This document shows, one piece after another, positions 17,612 through 27,107 of a stretch of 64,000 bases of DNA. Location: NCBI GenBank assembly GCA_910586725.1, contig CAJUJL010000005.1, forward strand, positions 9,359 to 73,358, read 5' to 3'. The notes under the pieces were generated by a model. That model was not told the DNA's origin. It searched no databases and worked only from the letters and a program-made list of their open reading frames with translations. The translations under genes were made by a program, and so were the position numbers. Origin of the DNA: an uncultured Lachnospiraceae bacterium. Its GTDB lineage: Bacteria; Bacillota; Clostridia; Lachnospirales; Lachnospiraceae. Numbering within the stretch: position 1 is the first letter of the stretch; each line of letters opens with the position of its first letter.

Positions 17612-18493
17612 ATGAAATCATCTAAGAAAAAGAGCGCGCTGCGCGCGGACGCTGTCGCGGCAGGTTCCAGGCAGAGGCGCCAGGGATTGACTGTGGCGGC
17701 GGTTTATGAAAGCAGAAAGCTGATTGCCCGTCTGTCCGTCAACGACTTTAAAACGAAATTTGCAGGTTCTTATCTTGGAATCATATGGGCTTTTATCCAG
17801 CCGGTCATTACCATATTGGTGTACTGGTTTGTATTTGAGAAAGGATTTAAGCCGGCCCCGGTAAACAATGCGGCCGGTGTTACCGTGCCGTTTGTGCTTT
17901 GGCTTACGGCCGGAATGGTTCCGTGGTTTTTCTTCAGCGATGCGCTAAACGGCGGGACAAGGGCGCTTCTGGATTATTCCTATCTGGTCAAAAAAGTAGT
18001 GTTCCAGATTGACATACTGCCCGTTGTGAAAGTAGTTTCGGCAGTGTTTGTACACCTGTTTTTCCTGACGTTTGCCGTATTCTTGTATGCGTTATACGGA
18101 TACTATCCCGATTTTTATACGCTGCAGATCATCTACTATTCGTTCTGCCTGTTTTTTCTGGTTTTGGGAATGACATATTTCACCAGCGCCGTCGTCGTGT
18201 TTTTCCGGGATTTAAACCAGGTGATCAACATTGTGCTTCAGGTAGGAGTGTGGGTAACGCCGATTATGTGGAATATGGATACGATGGACATCAGTCCGGC
18301 GCTGAAAGGCATTTTAAAACTGAATCCTCTTTATTATATTGTGCAGGGCTATCGCGACGCTTTTATCGGCAAAACGGCTTTTTGGGAGCACATGGAACTG
18401 ACGCTTTATTTTTGGGGATTTACGGCGGTAAGCATTTTGCTTGGCGCTTATATATTTAAAAAACTCCGCATGCATTTTGCAGATGTGTTGTAG
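17612..18493 (+). CDS. ABC polysaccharide exporter, Wzm/TagG-type permease (pair 1)
   Basis: A 293-aa ABC-2 type permease with six predicted helices. The family stretch FKTKFAGSYLGIIWAFIQP lies before helix 1, and NPLYYIVQGYRDAFIG lies near the end. About 30 basic and Ala-rich residues at the N-terminus exceed the usual family start. It pairs with the ATPase 16 bp downstream and probably exports a completed lipid-linked polysaccharide across the membrane. Confidence 0.92.
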   Translation: MKSSKKKSALRADAVAAGSRQRRQGLTVAAVYESRKLIARLSVNDFKTKFAGSYLGIIWAFIQPVITILVYWFVFEKGFKPAPVNNAAGVTVPFVLWLTAGMVPWFFFSDALNGGTRALLDYSYLVKKVVFQIDILPVVKVVSAVFVHLFFLTFAVFLYALYGYYPDFYTLQIIYYSFCLFFLVLGMTYFTSAVVVFFRDLNQVINIVLQVGVWVTPIMWNMDTMDISPALKGILKLNPLYYIVQGYRDAFIGKTAFWEHMELTLYFWGFTAVSILLGAYIFKKLRMHFADVL

Positions 18494-18508
18494 GAAGGGG
18501 TTTCATCA

Positions 18509-19771
18509 ATGAGTGATATTGCAATCAAGGTGGATAAGGTAAGCAAAATCTACCACCTTTATGACCGTCAGCGGGACAGGTTAAAAGATGCGTTGAATCT
18601 GACGAAGAAAAAATGCTATAAAGAGCATTTTGCGTTAGACCAACTGGATTTTGAAATAAAAAAAGGCGAAACGGTAGGAATTATCGGAACAAACGGGTCC
18701 GGCAAGTCAACAATATTAAAAATCATTACCGGCGTATTAAATCCAAGCGGCGGCGAAGTAGAGGTGGATGGAAGAATTTCTGCGCTTTTAGAGCTTGGAG
18801 CAGGATTTAATATGGAGTATACGGGAATTGAGAACGTATATCTGAACGGTACGATGATTGGCTTTACCAAAGAAGAAATCGACGCGCGTCTGGACGATAT
18901 TTTAGACTTTGCAGACATTGGAGATTTTGTGCACCAGCCGGTAAAAACATATTCATCGGGCATGTTTGTCCGGCTTGCATTTGCCGTAGCCATCAACATT
19001 GATCCGGAAATTTTGATTGTGGATGAGGCGCTTTCCGTAGGAGATGTGTTTTTTCAGTCAAAATGTTACCATAAATTTGAAGAATTTAAAAAAATGGGCA
19101 AGACAATACTGTTTGTCAGCCATGATTTGGGGAGTATTACAAAATACTGTGACAGAGCAATTCTTTTGAACAAAGGACACAAGCTTTTTGAAGGAACGCC
19201 GAAAGAAGCGGTGGATTTGTATAAACGCGTATTGGTGAATCAGCTGGACGACGATGAGGAAACAGGAAGAACGGTCTGGAACCAGAACAACAAGGACGCG
19301 CTCTGGCGCAGTACGCTGCCCATTAATCCCGAAGTTTTGGAATACGGAAGCAAGAAAGCAGAGATTGTGGATTTTGCGTTTGTGGACGACCAGGGCAGAT
19401 ACAGCAATGTCATTGAAAAAGGATCCGAGATGACGGTAAAAATGAAAGTGCTTTTTCACGAAGATATTGCAGAACCGATTTTTGCGTTTTCCTTTAAAAA
19501 CCGGATGGGAATTGAGCTGTGCGGAACAAATACGATGTTTGAAAAAATAGAAATCACCCCAAAAGCGGCCGGGGATATACAGATTATTTCATTTCAACAG
19601 AACATGGATTTGCAGGGAGGGGAATATCTGCTGTCGTTGGGCTGCACCGGTTATCCGCATGGAGAATTTACCGTATACCACAGGCTGTACGACGTTTGTA
19701 ATCTGACCGTAGTATCTACAAAAAATACGGTGGGCTATTATGACATGAATACCCGCATTACGGTGGAGTAA
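18509..19771 (+). CDS. ABC polysaccharide exporter, Wzt-type ATPase with C-terminal glycan-binding domain
   Basis: A 420-aa ATPase. Walker A is GTNGSGKST (about 61-69), the signature region is TYSSGM, and Walker B is ILIVDEALSVGD. Residues after about 260 form a beta-rich Wzt C-terminal type domain ending near ITVE. In Gram-negative O9a-type systems this domain recognises the modified non-reducing end of the glycan before export. The neighbour at 19784 is a methyltransferase-kinase fusion of the type that makes such an end, so the arrangement mirrors Wzt plus WbdD. Confidence 0.93.
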   Translation: MSDIAIKVDKVSKIYHLYDRQRDRLKDALNLTKKKCYKEHFALDQLDFEIKKGETVGIIGTNGSGKSTILKIITGVLNPSGGEVEVDGRISALLELGAGFNMEYTGIENVYLNGTMIGFTKEEIDARLDDILDFADIGDFVHQPVKTYSSGMFVRLAFAVAINIDPEILIVDEALSVGDVFFQSKCYHKFEEFKKMGKTILFVSHDLGSITKYCDRAILLNKGHKLFEGTPKEAVDLYKRVLVNQLDDDEETGRTVWNQNNKDALWRSTLPINPEVLEYGSKKAEIVDFAFVDDQGRYSNVIEKGSEMTVKMKVLFHEDIAEPIFAFSFKNRMGIELCGTNTMFEKIEITPKAAGDIQIISFQQNMDLQGGEYLLSLGCTGYPHGEFTVYHRLYDVCNLTVVSTKNTVGYYDMNTRITVE

Positions 19772-19783
19772 GGGAGATTTGCC

Positions 19784-21658
19784 ATGAATGTTTTTACAGA
19801 GTCTTATTTAAGGGGTAATATCGTCGCATGGCTGCCGATTCAAAAAAAAGACAGCGTATGCTATATCGGGGATGGCCGGGATGTTGTCGCGGGCAGACTG
19901 CGGGAACTGTCGGATTGCGTCGCGTGTGTGCCGGGAGAAGATGAGATTCCTTCTGGGAGCAGATTTGATTATATTATCAGCCTCTGTTATGTCTCAGGAA
20001 AAGGGATGCAGACGTGTTTTGATCATCTAAAAGAGACGGGGGCATTCATTCTGGCGGCCGAAAACGCGTATGGATTAAAATATTTTGCCGGAGCAAAGGA
20101 AATCGGTTCCATGAAATATTTTGGCGCGGTGGAAGCGGTGGAAGGATCCGTTGCTTACACAGGGGAAGAGCTTGAGGAGGCCCTTGAAGCGGCAGGCTTT
20201 GCATCACAGCAGTTTTATTATCCCTTTCCCGACTGTTATTTTGCAATGAGCATTTATTCCGACGACTATCTTCCCAAACAGGGGGAACTGATTGACCAGA
20301 TTGGCAATTTTGAAGCGGAAAGGCTCGTGCTATTTGATGAATCAAGGGCTTTTGACGCGTTGCTTGCAAGAGGAAAATTCAGGGAATTTTCCAATTCCTA
20401 TCTGGTTGTGGCAGGCAAGAAAGATTTTCAGGGAATGATAAACGAAAGAGGAGAGCAGATCTCTTTTGTAAAATTTTCCAATGACCGGGGAGAAGCGCAC
20501 AATATTAGGACCTTGATTACAAAGTCCAGAGACGGGGCGTTTCATTTGCTGAAAATGGCCGACAGTGAAAAATCCCTTCCCCAGATAGAACATATGAAAA
20601 AGACGTATCAGGCGCTTTTGGAATTGTATGCGGACGCGGGATTTGAGATCAACGCCTATACGGAGCGGGAATATGGCGCGGAGTTTGAATTTCTGTCCGG
20701 ATATACGATGGAAGAGGCGCTGGATCAATATATAAAACAGGGCGAATACGAAAAAGCCGTCGAAAAGATGTTTGCGGTTTTTGATGAAATCCGCGCCTGT
20801 AAAAACAAAAAGGAATTTCAGGCGACGCAAGAATTCCAAGAGGTATTTGGGGCGCAGGAGCTGCCCGTTGGCCTTTTGGCCGCCGATGTATGCGATATTG
20901 ATTTGATTATGCCCAATATTTTGGTGGGAGAAGACGGGAAATGGACCGTTATTGATTATGAATGGTCCTTTCACTTTCCGGCGCCGCTGAATTTTATAAT
21001 TTACCGCAATATCCGCTATTACGCAGATACGACCGCAGCGCGCAGAGCCTTAAATCCGCAGAGTCTCTATAAAAGAGCGGGGATTTCCGACCAGGAGCTT
21101 GCGGCCTATGAAAAGATGGAAGAAGCGTTTCAGTCCTATGTGCTAAACGGACATACGCCCATGCGTCAGCGGTATAAGGAGAGCGGCAAACCGGCGTATC
21201 ATGTCAGCAGCGTACTGCATGTGATAGACGAGCTTGAGCGCAGACGCGCGCTTCAGATTTATTTTGACAGGGGATGCGGGTTTTGCGAAGCAGATGTGAG
21301 GACTTATCACAGTAAGGCCCTGGACGGAACCTATCGTCTGGAAATTCCTGTGGAGGATTCGGTCAGACAGGTTCGGATTGATCCCGGAAGCCAGGCATGT
21401 ACGGTGCAAATCGACAGACTGGCCTGGAAAGGCAGAAATGACGGGATACTTCCGTTTCTCTGCAACGGACATAAAATGTCAGGAAATACGTATTTGTTTG
21501 ATACGGACGATCCTAATATTTTACTGGAGCAGCTTCCCGCAGGAGAAAAAACGCTGCAAATTGACATGAGGATTGATTCGATGAATCTTGCCGCGGCGGA
21601 ATGGATCGCATTGAAGATTGACGCAAAGTACAGGCTGAAAAAAATTCTGAAGAAATAG
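19784..21658 (+). CDS. Methyltransferase-kinase fusion resembling the WbdD chain terminator
   Basis: A 624-aa protein in three parts. Residues about 1-205 resemble a class I SAM methyltransferase, with an unusual glycine loop (CYIGDGRD) and the ENAYGLKYFAG stretch seen in related Clostridia proteins. Residues about 215-480 look like a kinase/APH fold: a possible ATP-binding Lys in HLLKMA, a catalytic-loop-like D373-L-I-M-P-N378, and a metal-binding-like D391 in VIDYEW. The C-terminal 120 residues are beta-rich and unassigned. The role proposed, capping a glycan end for recognition by the adjacent Wzt, is inference; activity of either domain is unproven. Confidence 0.75.
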   Translation: MNVFTESYLRGNIVAWLPIQKKDSVCYIGDGRDVVAGRLRELSDCVACVPGEDEIPSGSRFDYIISLCYVSGKGMQTCFDHLKETGAFILAAENAYGLKYFAGAKEIGSMKYFGAVEAVEGSVAYTGEELEEALEAAGFASQQFYYPFPDCYFAMSIYSDDYLPKQGELIDQIGNFEAERLVLFDESRAFDALLARGKFREFSNSYLVVAGKKDFQGMINERGEQISFVKFSNDRGEAHNIRTLITKSRDGAFHLLKMADSEKSLPQIEHMKKTYQALLELYADAGFEINAYTEREYGAEFEFLSGYTMEEALDQYIKQGEYEKAVEKMFAVFDEIRACKNKKEFQATQEFQEVFGAQELPVGLLAADVCDIDLIMPNILVGEDGKWTVIDYEWSFHFPAPLNFIIYRNIRYYADTTAARRALNPQSLYKRAGISDQELAAYEKMEEAFQSYVLNGHTPMRQRYKESGKPAYHVSSVLHVIDELERRRALQIYFDRGCGFCEADVRTYHSKALDGTYRLEIPVEDSVRQVRIDPGSQACTVQIDRLAWKGRNDGILPFLCNGHKMSGNTYLFDTDDPNILLEQLPAGEKTLQIDMRIDSMNLAAAEWIALKIDAKYRLKKILKK

Positions 21659-21668
21659 AGAGGGTTTT

Positions 21669-23036
21669 ATGAAATTAGCATCTTCATTAAAAACCAAACG
21701 AATGATCATGTTCTGGTCAAAAATGCTGATCGTGTTTTTGCAGACCGGAATGTATGGATGGCTGTGGTACCATCATTATAAAGACATGATGCCGATTGAA
21801 TACTGGAGACGGGGAAACTGGGCCATTATCGGTTTATACGGGCTTTTTATTCTTGTATTTTCGAGAGCGTTTGGCTCTTTGAAAGTGGGATATTTAAAGA
21901 CCTGGGATATTATGTACTCACAGATGCTTACGATTTTATGCGTCAACGGAGTGGCTTATCTGCAGCTTTCCCTGATCAACGGAGACTGGAAATTTTTGGA
22001 GAACGCCAGTCCGATGCTTTGGCTAAGTATCCTGGATTTTGGCATCGTGCTGGTATGGGCGTTGTTTATGCGGTGGATTTACGCCATTATCTACCCGCCG
22101 CATGAGATGCTGTTAATCTATGGAAAAAACAGTCCAAACGCGATTATCCGAAAAGTGGAATCCAGAAAAGACAAGTATCATATCAAAGAAAAAATCGCTT
22201 TGCAGGAAGGAACGGATCTGATCATGAAAAAGATTCTGCAGTATAAAGCGGTTCTGATCGGAGATATTCCGGTGCAGGAGAGGAACACGTTGATTAAGTA
22301 CTGCTTTGATCAAAACATCCGTTGTTATGGGATACCCAAAATATCCGATATAATGATACGAAATTCGGAAAGCATTGATTTGTTTGATTCGCCGCTTTTG
22401 TTATTCCGCAATAACGGACTGACATACCGGCAAATGTTTGTAAAAAGAGCGATGGATCTCGTGTTTTCACTTGTGGGGATACTCCTGGCTTCTCCTATTA
22501 TGCTTGTAATTGCCGTCTGCATAAAAGCATATGATCATGGTCCCGTATTTTACCGCCAGAAAAGGCAGACGATCGGCGGCAGGGAATTTTATATTTTAAA
22601 ATTTCGAAGCATGATTGTGGATTCCGAGCGTCATGGAGCCAGGCTTGCGAAGGCGCACGACGACAGGATTACGCCGGTGGGAAAAGTAATCCGCAGACTG
22701 CATTTTGACGAGCTTCCCCAGCTGTTTAATATTTTAAAAGGAGATATGGCGTTGGTGGGACCAAGGCCGGAACGCAAGGAGATTACGGAGGAATATTCAA
22801 AAGCGATTCCGGAATTTTCCTTTCGGCTGAAAGTCAAAGCGGGACTTACCGGTTATGCACAGGTATACGGCCAGTACAATACGATTCCTTATGACAAATT
22901 AAAACTGGACTTAACTTATATCACAAGCTATTCCCTGTGGCTGGATATAAAATTAATGATTTTGACGGTAAAAATACTTTTTCAAAAGGAAAAATCCGCG
23001 GGCGTGGATGATGCGCAGAAAACCGCATTGAAATAG
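21669..23036 (+). CDS. Polyisoprenyl-phosphate sugar-1-phosphate transferase, WbaP/CpsE type
   Basis: A 455-aa initiating enzyme. Four N-terminal helices (to about 160) and a Rossmann-like CoA-binding region precede a fifth hydrophobic segment (about 255-285) and the conserved catalytic domain: FYRQKRQTIGG, LKFRSM, FDELPQLFNILKGDMALVGPRPE and AGLTGYAQVYG. It should move a sugar phosphate from a UDP-sugar to undecaprenyl phosphate and so start a repeat unit. A second, monotopic initiating enzyme lies at 48076. Confidence 0.94.
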   Translation: MKLASSLKTKRMIMFWSKMLIVFLQTGMYGWLWYHHYKDMMPIEYWRRGNWAIIGLYGLFILVFSRAFGSLKVGYLKTWDIMYSQMLTILCVNGVAYLQLSLINGDWKFLENASPMLWLSILDFGIVLVWALFMRWIYAIIYPPHEMLLIYGKNSPNAIIRKVESRKDKYHIKEKIALQEGTDLIMKKILQYKAVLIGDIPVQERNTLIKYCFDQNIRCYGIPKISDIMIRNSESIDLFDSPLLLFRNNGLTYRQMFVKRAMDLVFSLVGILLASPIMLVIAVCIKAYDHGPVFYRQKRQTIGGREFYILKFRSMIVDSERHGARLAKAHDDRITPVGKVIRRLHFDELPQLFNILKGDMALVGPRPERKEITEEYSKAIPEFSFRLKVKAGLTGYAQVYGQYNTIPYDKLKLDLTYITSYSLWLDIKLMILTVKILFQKEKSAGVDDAQKTALK

Positions 23037-23050
23037 AAAAGAGGAAAAAT

Positions 23051-23797
23051 ATGATTTCGGTTATTATTCCGGCTTATAATTGCGAACAATATATAGGACA
23101 GGCGATTGACTCCGCGTTAGGCCAGACCGTGGATGAGGAGCTTGAAATCATTGTAGTGGACGACGCGTCGAAAGACGGGACGAAAGGGGCCGTACGCGGG
23201 AAAAATACGAGTGGAAAAGGGCGTACCATCCGCTGTCACGTCAATGCCTGTAATATGGGCGCAGCAGAATCCAGAAACATCGGGATTCGCATGGCCGCCG
23301 GAGAATACATTGCGTTTCTGGACGCAGATGACTGGTGGCAGAAAGACAAATTACAAAAACAGTTGAAATGCATCCGACAAACAGGAGCTCCCCTCGTCTA
23401 TACGGGCAGAGAGCTGATGCGTTCGGACGGCAGCCCGGCGGGCAAGGTTATAGATGTGCCGGAATCAGCCACATATGAAAGTTTGCTTCGGACAAACTGC
23501 ATTCCCTGTTCGTCTGTGCTGATGAAGACGGAGATTGCAAGAGAATTTTATATGTGCCACGATGAGCTGCATGAAGATTACATTTTATGGCTGCGCGTCC
23601 TGAAACGATACGGCAGGGCCCGCGGCATCAATGAGCCGCTTTTAAAATCAAGGCTGTCCGAAGGAGGAAAGTCCAGAAACAAATTAAAATCGGCGAAGAT
23701 GCATTACGGCGTTTATAAATATATGGGAATTCCCACATGGAAAGCGGTGGGGCTGTTTATCTGTTACGTGGTAAACGGAATCCGAAAATATAAGTAA
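23051..23797 (+). CDS. Family 2 glycosyltransferase
   Basis: A 248-aa GT2 with VIIPAYNCEQYIGQAIDSAL, VVDDASKDGT, the NMGAAESRNIGI loop, and FLDADDWW carrying the metal-binding DxD. The later HEDYILWLRVL matches the catalytic ED region. GAGG precedes the ATG. It closes the operon segment that starts before the promoter at 23802. Substrate unknown. Confidence 0.88.
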   Translation: MISVIIPAYNCEQYIGQAIDSALGQTVDEELEIIVVDDASKDGTKGAVRGKNTSGKGRTIRCHVNACNMGAAESRNIGIRMAAGEYIAFLDADDWWQKDKLQKQLKCIRQTGAPLVYTGRELMRSDGSPAGKVIDVPESATYESLLRTNCIPCSSVLMKTEIAREFYMCHDELHEDYILWLRVLKRYGRARGINEPLLKSRLSEGGKSRNKLKSAKMHYGVYKYMGIPTWKAVGLFICYVVNGIRKYK

Positions 23798-23801
23798 ATT
23801 T

Positions 23802-23830
23802 TTGACAGAAAATGTAAGCTGTGCTAATAT
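23802..23830 (+). promoter_or_regulatory. Strong sigma-A promoter for ABC exporter pair 2
   Basis: A perfect -35 box TTGACA (23802-23807) and TAATAT (23825-23830) are 17 bp apart, with a TGn extended -10 just upstream. This is the best promoter match in the window. It likely drives the exporter, the LicD genes and possibly the phosphonate genes, since no terminator was seen among them. Confidence 0.75.
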
Positions 23831-23872
23831 GAAACGATAAAATATCACAATTTGGGGTTTGGAGGAAATCAA

Positions 23873-24655
23873 GTGAACAGGTTTGTCAATGATGTAAAAA
23901 AATATATGGAATACGCAGTATACTCCGCAAAGTCAATGCTGAAAGCGGAAGTGTCAAATTCCCATTTGAGCTGGGCGTGGTGGATACTGGATCCGCTGTT
24001 GTTTATGATGGTATATTCGTTTATTTCCGTCGTCGTGTTTGGAAGAAGCGAGAAATACCTTGCCGCATTTATTTTCATTGGCTTATCCAGCTGGAACTTT
24101 TTTTCAATTACCATTAAGCAGAGCGTTAAGCTTGTAACGAGAAACAGCGGTATCGTTTCAAAGATTTATATGCCCAAGTATATTCTGATTTTTACCCAGA
24201 TGATGGTAAATGCTTTTAAGATGACGATTTCTTATATACTTGTCATAGGCGTCATGGTTATTTACCAGGTTCCGGTAACGTACAAAATTGTTTATGTCGT
24301 TCCCCTTCTTGTGGCGTTATTTACAATTACGTTTGGAATCAGCGCTCTTTGTCTGCATTTTGGCGTTTTTGTGGAAGATTTATTTAATGTAATCAATATA
24401 CTGTTAAAGCTTGTATTTTATTTGTCCGGCGTTTTTTATAATATTACGAAGCGTGTGGACCCGCCTTACAGTGATATATTATTGAAATTAAATCCGGTCG
24501 CTTATCTGATGCAGTCTATGCGGGAATGCATGATTTACAGCTCGACGCCGGACTTGAAATGGATGTGCATCTGGCTGGCAATTGGATTTTCGCTGTCTGC
24601 GATCGGCGTATATGTAATTTACAAATACGAGAACAGCTACGTGAAAGTAATTTAG
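23873..24655 (+). CDS. ABC polysaccharide exporter, Wzm-type permease (pair 2)
   Basis: About 260 aa from GTG 23873, with GGAGGA (23861-23866) upstream; the open frame extends a further seven codons. Six hydrophobic segments and the ABC-2 features SHLSWAWWILDPLLFMMVY and LNPVAYLMQSMRECMIY place it in the Wzm/TagG family. It is only moderately similar by eye to pair 1. The adjacent ATPase starts 12 bp downstream. Confidence 0.9.
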   Translation: MNRFVNDVKKYMEYAVYSAKSMLKAEVSNSHLSWAWWILDPLLFMMVYSFISVVVFGRSEKYLAAFIFIGLSSWNFFSITIKQSVKLVTRNSGIVSKIYMPKYILIFTQMMVNAFKMTISYILVIGVMVIYQVPVTYKIVYVVPLLVALFTITFGISALCLHFGVFVEDLFNVINILLKLVFYLSGVFYNITKRVDPPYSDILLKLNPVAYLMQSMRECMIYSSTPDLKWMCIWLAIGFSLSAIGVYVIYKYENSYVKVI

Positions 24656-24667
24656 AGAGGGATTGTT

Positions 24668-25399
24668 ATGGATGAGAAATGCGCAATAGAAATAAAAGAT
24701 CTGGTTATTCGATACAGGTGTCTGAATAAAATATCCATTCGGAAAAGCCTGTTTAAATTAAAAAAGAGCAATATAGAAATTGTGGAAGCGGTCAGCGGCG
24801 TTTCCTGTAAGGTTCCCAAAGGAGAAATCATGGGGATTGTCGGTAAGAACGGAAGCGGCAAATCAACAATGCTGCGCGCAATCGCAGGGATTTTTGCGCC
24901 GGATGAAGGTTCGATTGATCTGCATGGACACAATGTTTCCCTGTTATCCATTGGAGTCGGTTTCCAGAAAAACCTGACGGGACGGGAGAATATACTTCTT
25001 TCGGGAATGCTGCTTGGATTCACGGAGCAGCAGGTTCGTTCGAAAACAGATGAGATTATCGAATTTTCAGAGCTGGGCAAATTTATTGACCGCCCTGTTA
25101 AGACATATTCAAGCGGTATGTATTCCAAACTGGCGTTTTCCATAACGGCCGTGCTGGAAGCGGAAATTATGCTGATAGATGAAGTTTTAAGCGTTGGAGA
25201 CGCCAAATTCAAAAAGAAGAGTTTTCGGAAAATGAAAAGCCTGATTAACGATTCGAACCGTACCGTTATAATCGTATCCCACAACAACGAAACGATCCGT
25301 AAGCTGTGCAATACGGTGCTCTGGCTTCATGACGGTAAGGTGAAAATGCAGGGAAAGACGGAAGACGTGCTTCCGCATTATGAAGAATTTATGGCATAG
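24668..25399 (+). CDS. ABC polysaccharide exporter, Wzt-type ATPase without C-terminal domain
   Basis: A 243-aa ATPase with Walker A GKNGSGKST (about 59-67), TYSSGM signature and Walker B IMLIDEVLSVGD. Unlike the ATPases at 18509 and 54185 it ends after the nucleotide-binding domain, so it carries no glycan-binding module, as in teichoic acid and capsule exporters. An AGAGAGGGA ribosome site precedes the ATG. Two LicD genes follow directly. Confidence 0.93.
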   Translation: MDEKCAIEIKDLVIRYRCLNKISIRKSLFKLKKSNIEIVEAVSGVSCKVPKGEIMGIVGKNGSGKSTMLRAIAGIFAPDEGSIDLHGHNVSLLSIGVGFQKNLTGRENILLSGMLLGFTEQQVRSKTDEIIEFSELGKFIDRPVKTYSSGMYSKLAFSITAVLEAEIMLIDEVLSVGDAKFKKKSFRKMKSLINDSNRTVIIVSHNNETIRKLCNTVLWLHDGKVKMQGKTEDVLPHYEEFMA

Positions 25400-25413
25400 C
25401 GGGGAGTGGAGCG

Positions 25414-26226
25414 GTGACGGATGAAACGAGAAAAAAGCTTCAAAAAGAAATATTTGATATTTTTCTGGAAGTAAAACGCGTATGCGAAGAACTGGACATA
25501 CCATATTTTATTATGGGCGGCACGGCGCTGGGGGCGGTGCGCCACGGAGGGTTTATTCCATGGGATGACGACTTTGATATTGGCATGGCAAGGGAACACT
25601 ACGAAACATTTATCAGCCATGCCGCGCAAAAGCTAAGGCCAGGTTATTTTCTTCAGTCATACCAGACAGAGAAGCGTTCGCCGTTTTATTTTGCAAAAGT
25701 CAGAAAAGATCATACCGAATTTATAGAGCGTTATTGCAGAAAACTGCCCATACATCAGGGCATTTATATTGATATTTTTCCTTACGACGCGGTTCCGGAC
25801 GATGAAAAGGAACGACAGGCTTATTACAGAAAAGGAAGATGGTATTTAAACTGGTACATTGCGAAAGAAGTGACGGGAATCAGTACGAATCCGGGCCGTT
25901 TTAAGCGGCTGCTTCTGGAAGGAATGCGAAGCATTATGCATATCCTGATGCTGCCGGTTCCAAAACAGGTCATTTACCGGCGGGTAGACCGGTATTTAAG
26001 GCAGCACAATCACAGGAATACAAAGTATTTGGGATACGCGGGGCTTGTAAGGATACAGGCGCCCAGGGAGGATGTAATGCATCCGGACCGGATTTTGTTT
26101 GAAAATGTGGAAGTAAGCTGCCCCGGGCATATTCATGAATATCTGGTCGGCAATTTCGGGAATTATCTGGAACTTCCGCCGGAAGAGAAAAGGGGCGGGC
26201 ATGATGTGTATAAAATGTCCCTATAG
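25414..26226 (+). CDS. LicD family phosphotransferase (copy 1)
   Basis: A 270-aa LicD protein. The signature GGTALGAVRHGGFIPWDDD and FDIGMAREHY carries the acidic metal-binding residues of this nucleotidyltransferase-like fold. LicD enzymes move phosphocholine or similar headgroups from CDP/CMP-activated donors to glycans. GTG 25414 follows a GGGGAGTGGAG site. Its position beside a second LicD and the phosphonate genes suggests a phosphonate or phospho-alcohol headgroup, not proven choline. Confidence 0.9.
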   Translation: MTDETRKKLQKEIFDIFLEVKRVCEELDIPYFIMGGTALGAVRHGGFIPWDDDFDIGMAREHYETFISHAAQKLRPGYFLQSYQTEKRSPFYFAKVRKDHTEFIERYCRKLPIHQGIYIDIFPYDAVPDDEKERQAYYRKGRWYLNWYIAKEVTGISTNPGRFKRLLLEGMRSIMHILMLPVPKQVIYRRVDRYLRQHNHRNTKYLGYAGLVRIQAPREDVMHPDRILFENVEVSCPGHIHEYLVGNFGNYLELPPEEKRGGHDVYKMSL

Positions 26227-26238
26227 GATGTGAAAACA

Positions 26239-27045
26239 ATGAAACAGGCAGGATTTGATGAAATAAGATCCATTCAATTTGAGATACTAAAGGCAGTGGC
26301 CGAATTTTGTGATGCAAACGGCGTACAATATTTTCTGACAGGAGGGACGCTGCTTGGCGCAGTCAGGCACCAGGGGTTTATTCCGTGGGACGACGATATT
26401 GATATTGCTATGCCAAGGCCGGATTACAACCGTTTCTTAACGCTTAGCCAGGGACGGTTGGGCAGCCGGTATGACGTCAGTGTGTTAGAGAACAATCCCG
26501 CGCATTCCAGGCTGTTTATGCGGGTTATGGATAACCGGACCTTATATGTGCACAAATATTACCGCAGGAAATACCGTACTGGCCTTGGAATCGATGTGTT
26601 TCCAATGGACGGGATTCCGGAAAAAAAAGAAGAATGCGAAGCGTACTTTCGTGCGATCCGCAAGTTAAACAGACAATTTGCCCTGGCCCAGTCGACGCCT
26701 TTTAAGAGCACGAATTTTGTGCGCGCCGTTTTCAAAACGGCTGCAATGATTCCTGCGTCTGTCAGGGGAAGGGAGCGGCCGTACCAAAAAATTATGCGTC
26801 TGGTATCGGAGTATCCGTATGAAGAGAGCCGGCGCGTGGGAATTACGACGGGAGTTTATTTTGAAAAAGAGATTCTTGAAAAGGCGGACATATATCCTGC
26901 CGCAGATCTTCCGTTTGAAGGGCATATGTTTCATGCTCCCGCATGTTATGAAATGTATTTGACGCAGCTTTACGGCGATTACAGGAAGCTTCCGGGAGTG
27001 GAAGACCAGAAGCCGAAGCATGCGTTTTCGGTATATTGGAAGTAA
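26239..27045 (+). CDS. LicD family phosphotransferase (copy 2)
   Basis: About 268 aa from ATG 26239; an in-frame GTG at 26230 is an alternative. It carries GGTLLGAVRHQGFIPWDDD and DIAMPRPDY. It is a diverged tandem relative of the preceding gene: both end with a GDYRKLP- or GNYLELP-type motif typical of LicD. Together with the LicD domain at 28983 there are three LicD domains within 6 kb, suggesting more than one acceptor position. It ends 63 bp before aepY. Confidence 0.9.
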   Translation: MKQAGFDEIRSIQFEILKAVAEFCDANGVQYFLTGGTLLGAVRHQGFIPWDDDIDIAMPRPDYNRFLTLSQGRLGSRYDVSVLENNPAHSRLFMRVMDNRTLYVHKYYRRKYRTGLGIDVFPMDGIPEKKEECEAYFRAIRKLNRQFALAQSTPFKSTNFVRAVFKTAAMIPASVRGRERPYQKIMRLVSEYPYEESRRVGITTGVYFEKEILEKADIYPAADLPFEGHMFHAPACYEMYLTQLYGDYRKLPGVEDQKPKHAFSVYWK

Positions 27046-27107
27046 CCGCATGAGATTTCATGTAACTTTCATGCAGGAGTTTTAGGATATTCAAAAGGAG
27101 AATTGAA

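Noticed and set aside
25414..27045. Phosphocholine decoration system (lic operon)
   Set aside because: LicD signatures are present, but no choline kinase or choline transporter was seen and the neighbours are phosphonate genes.
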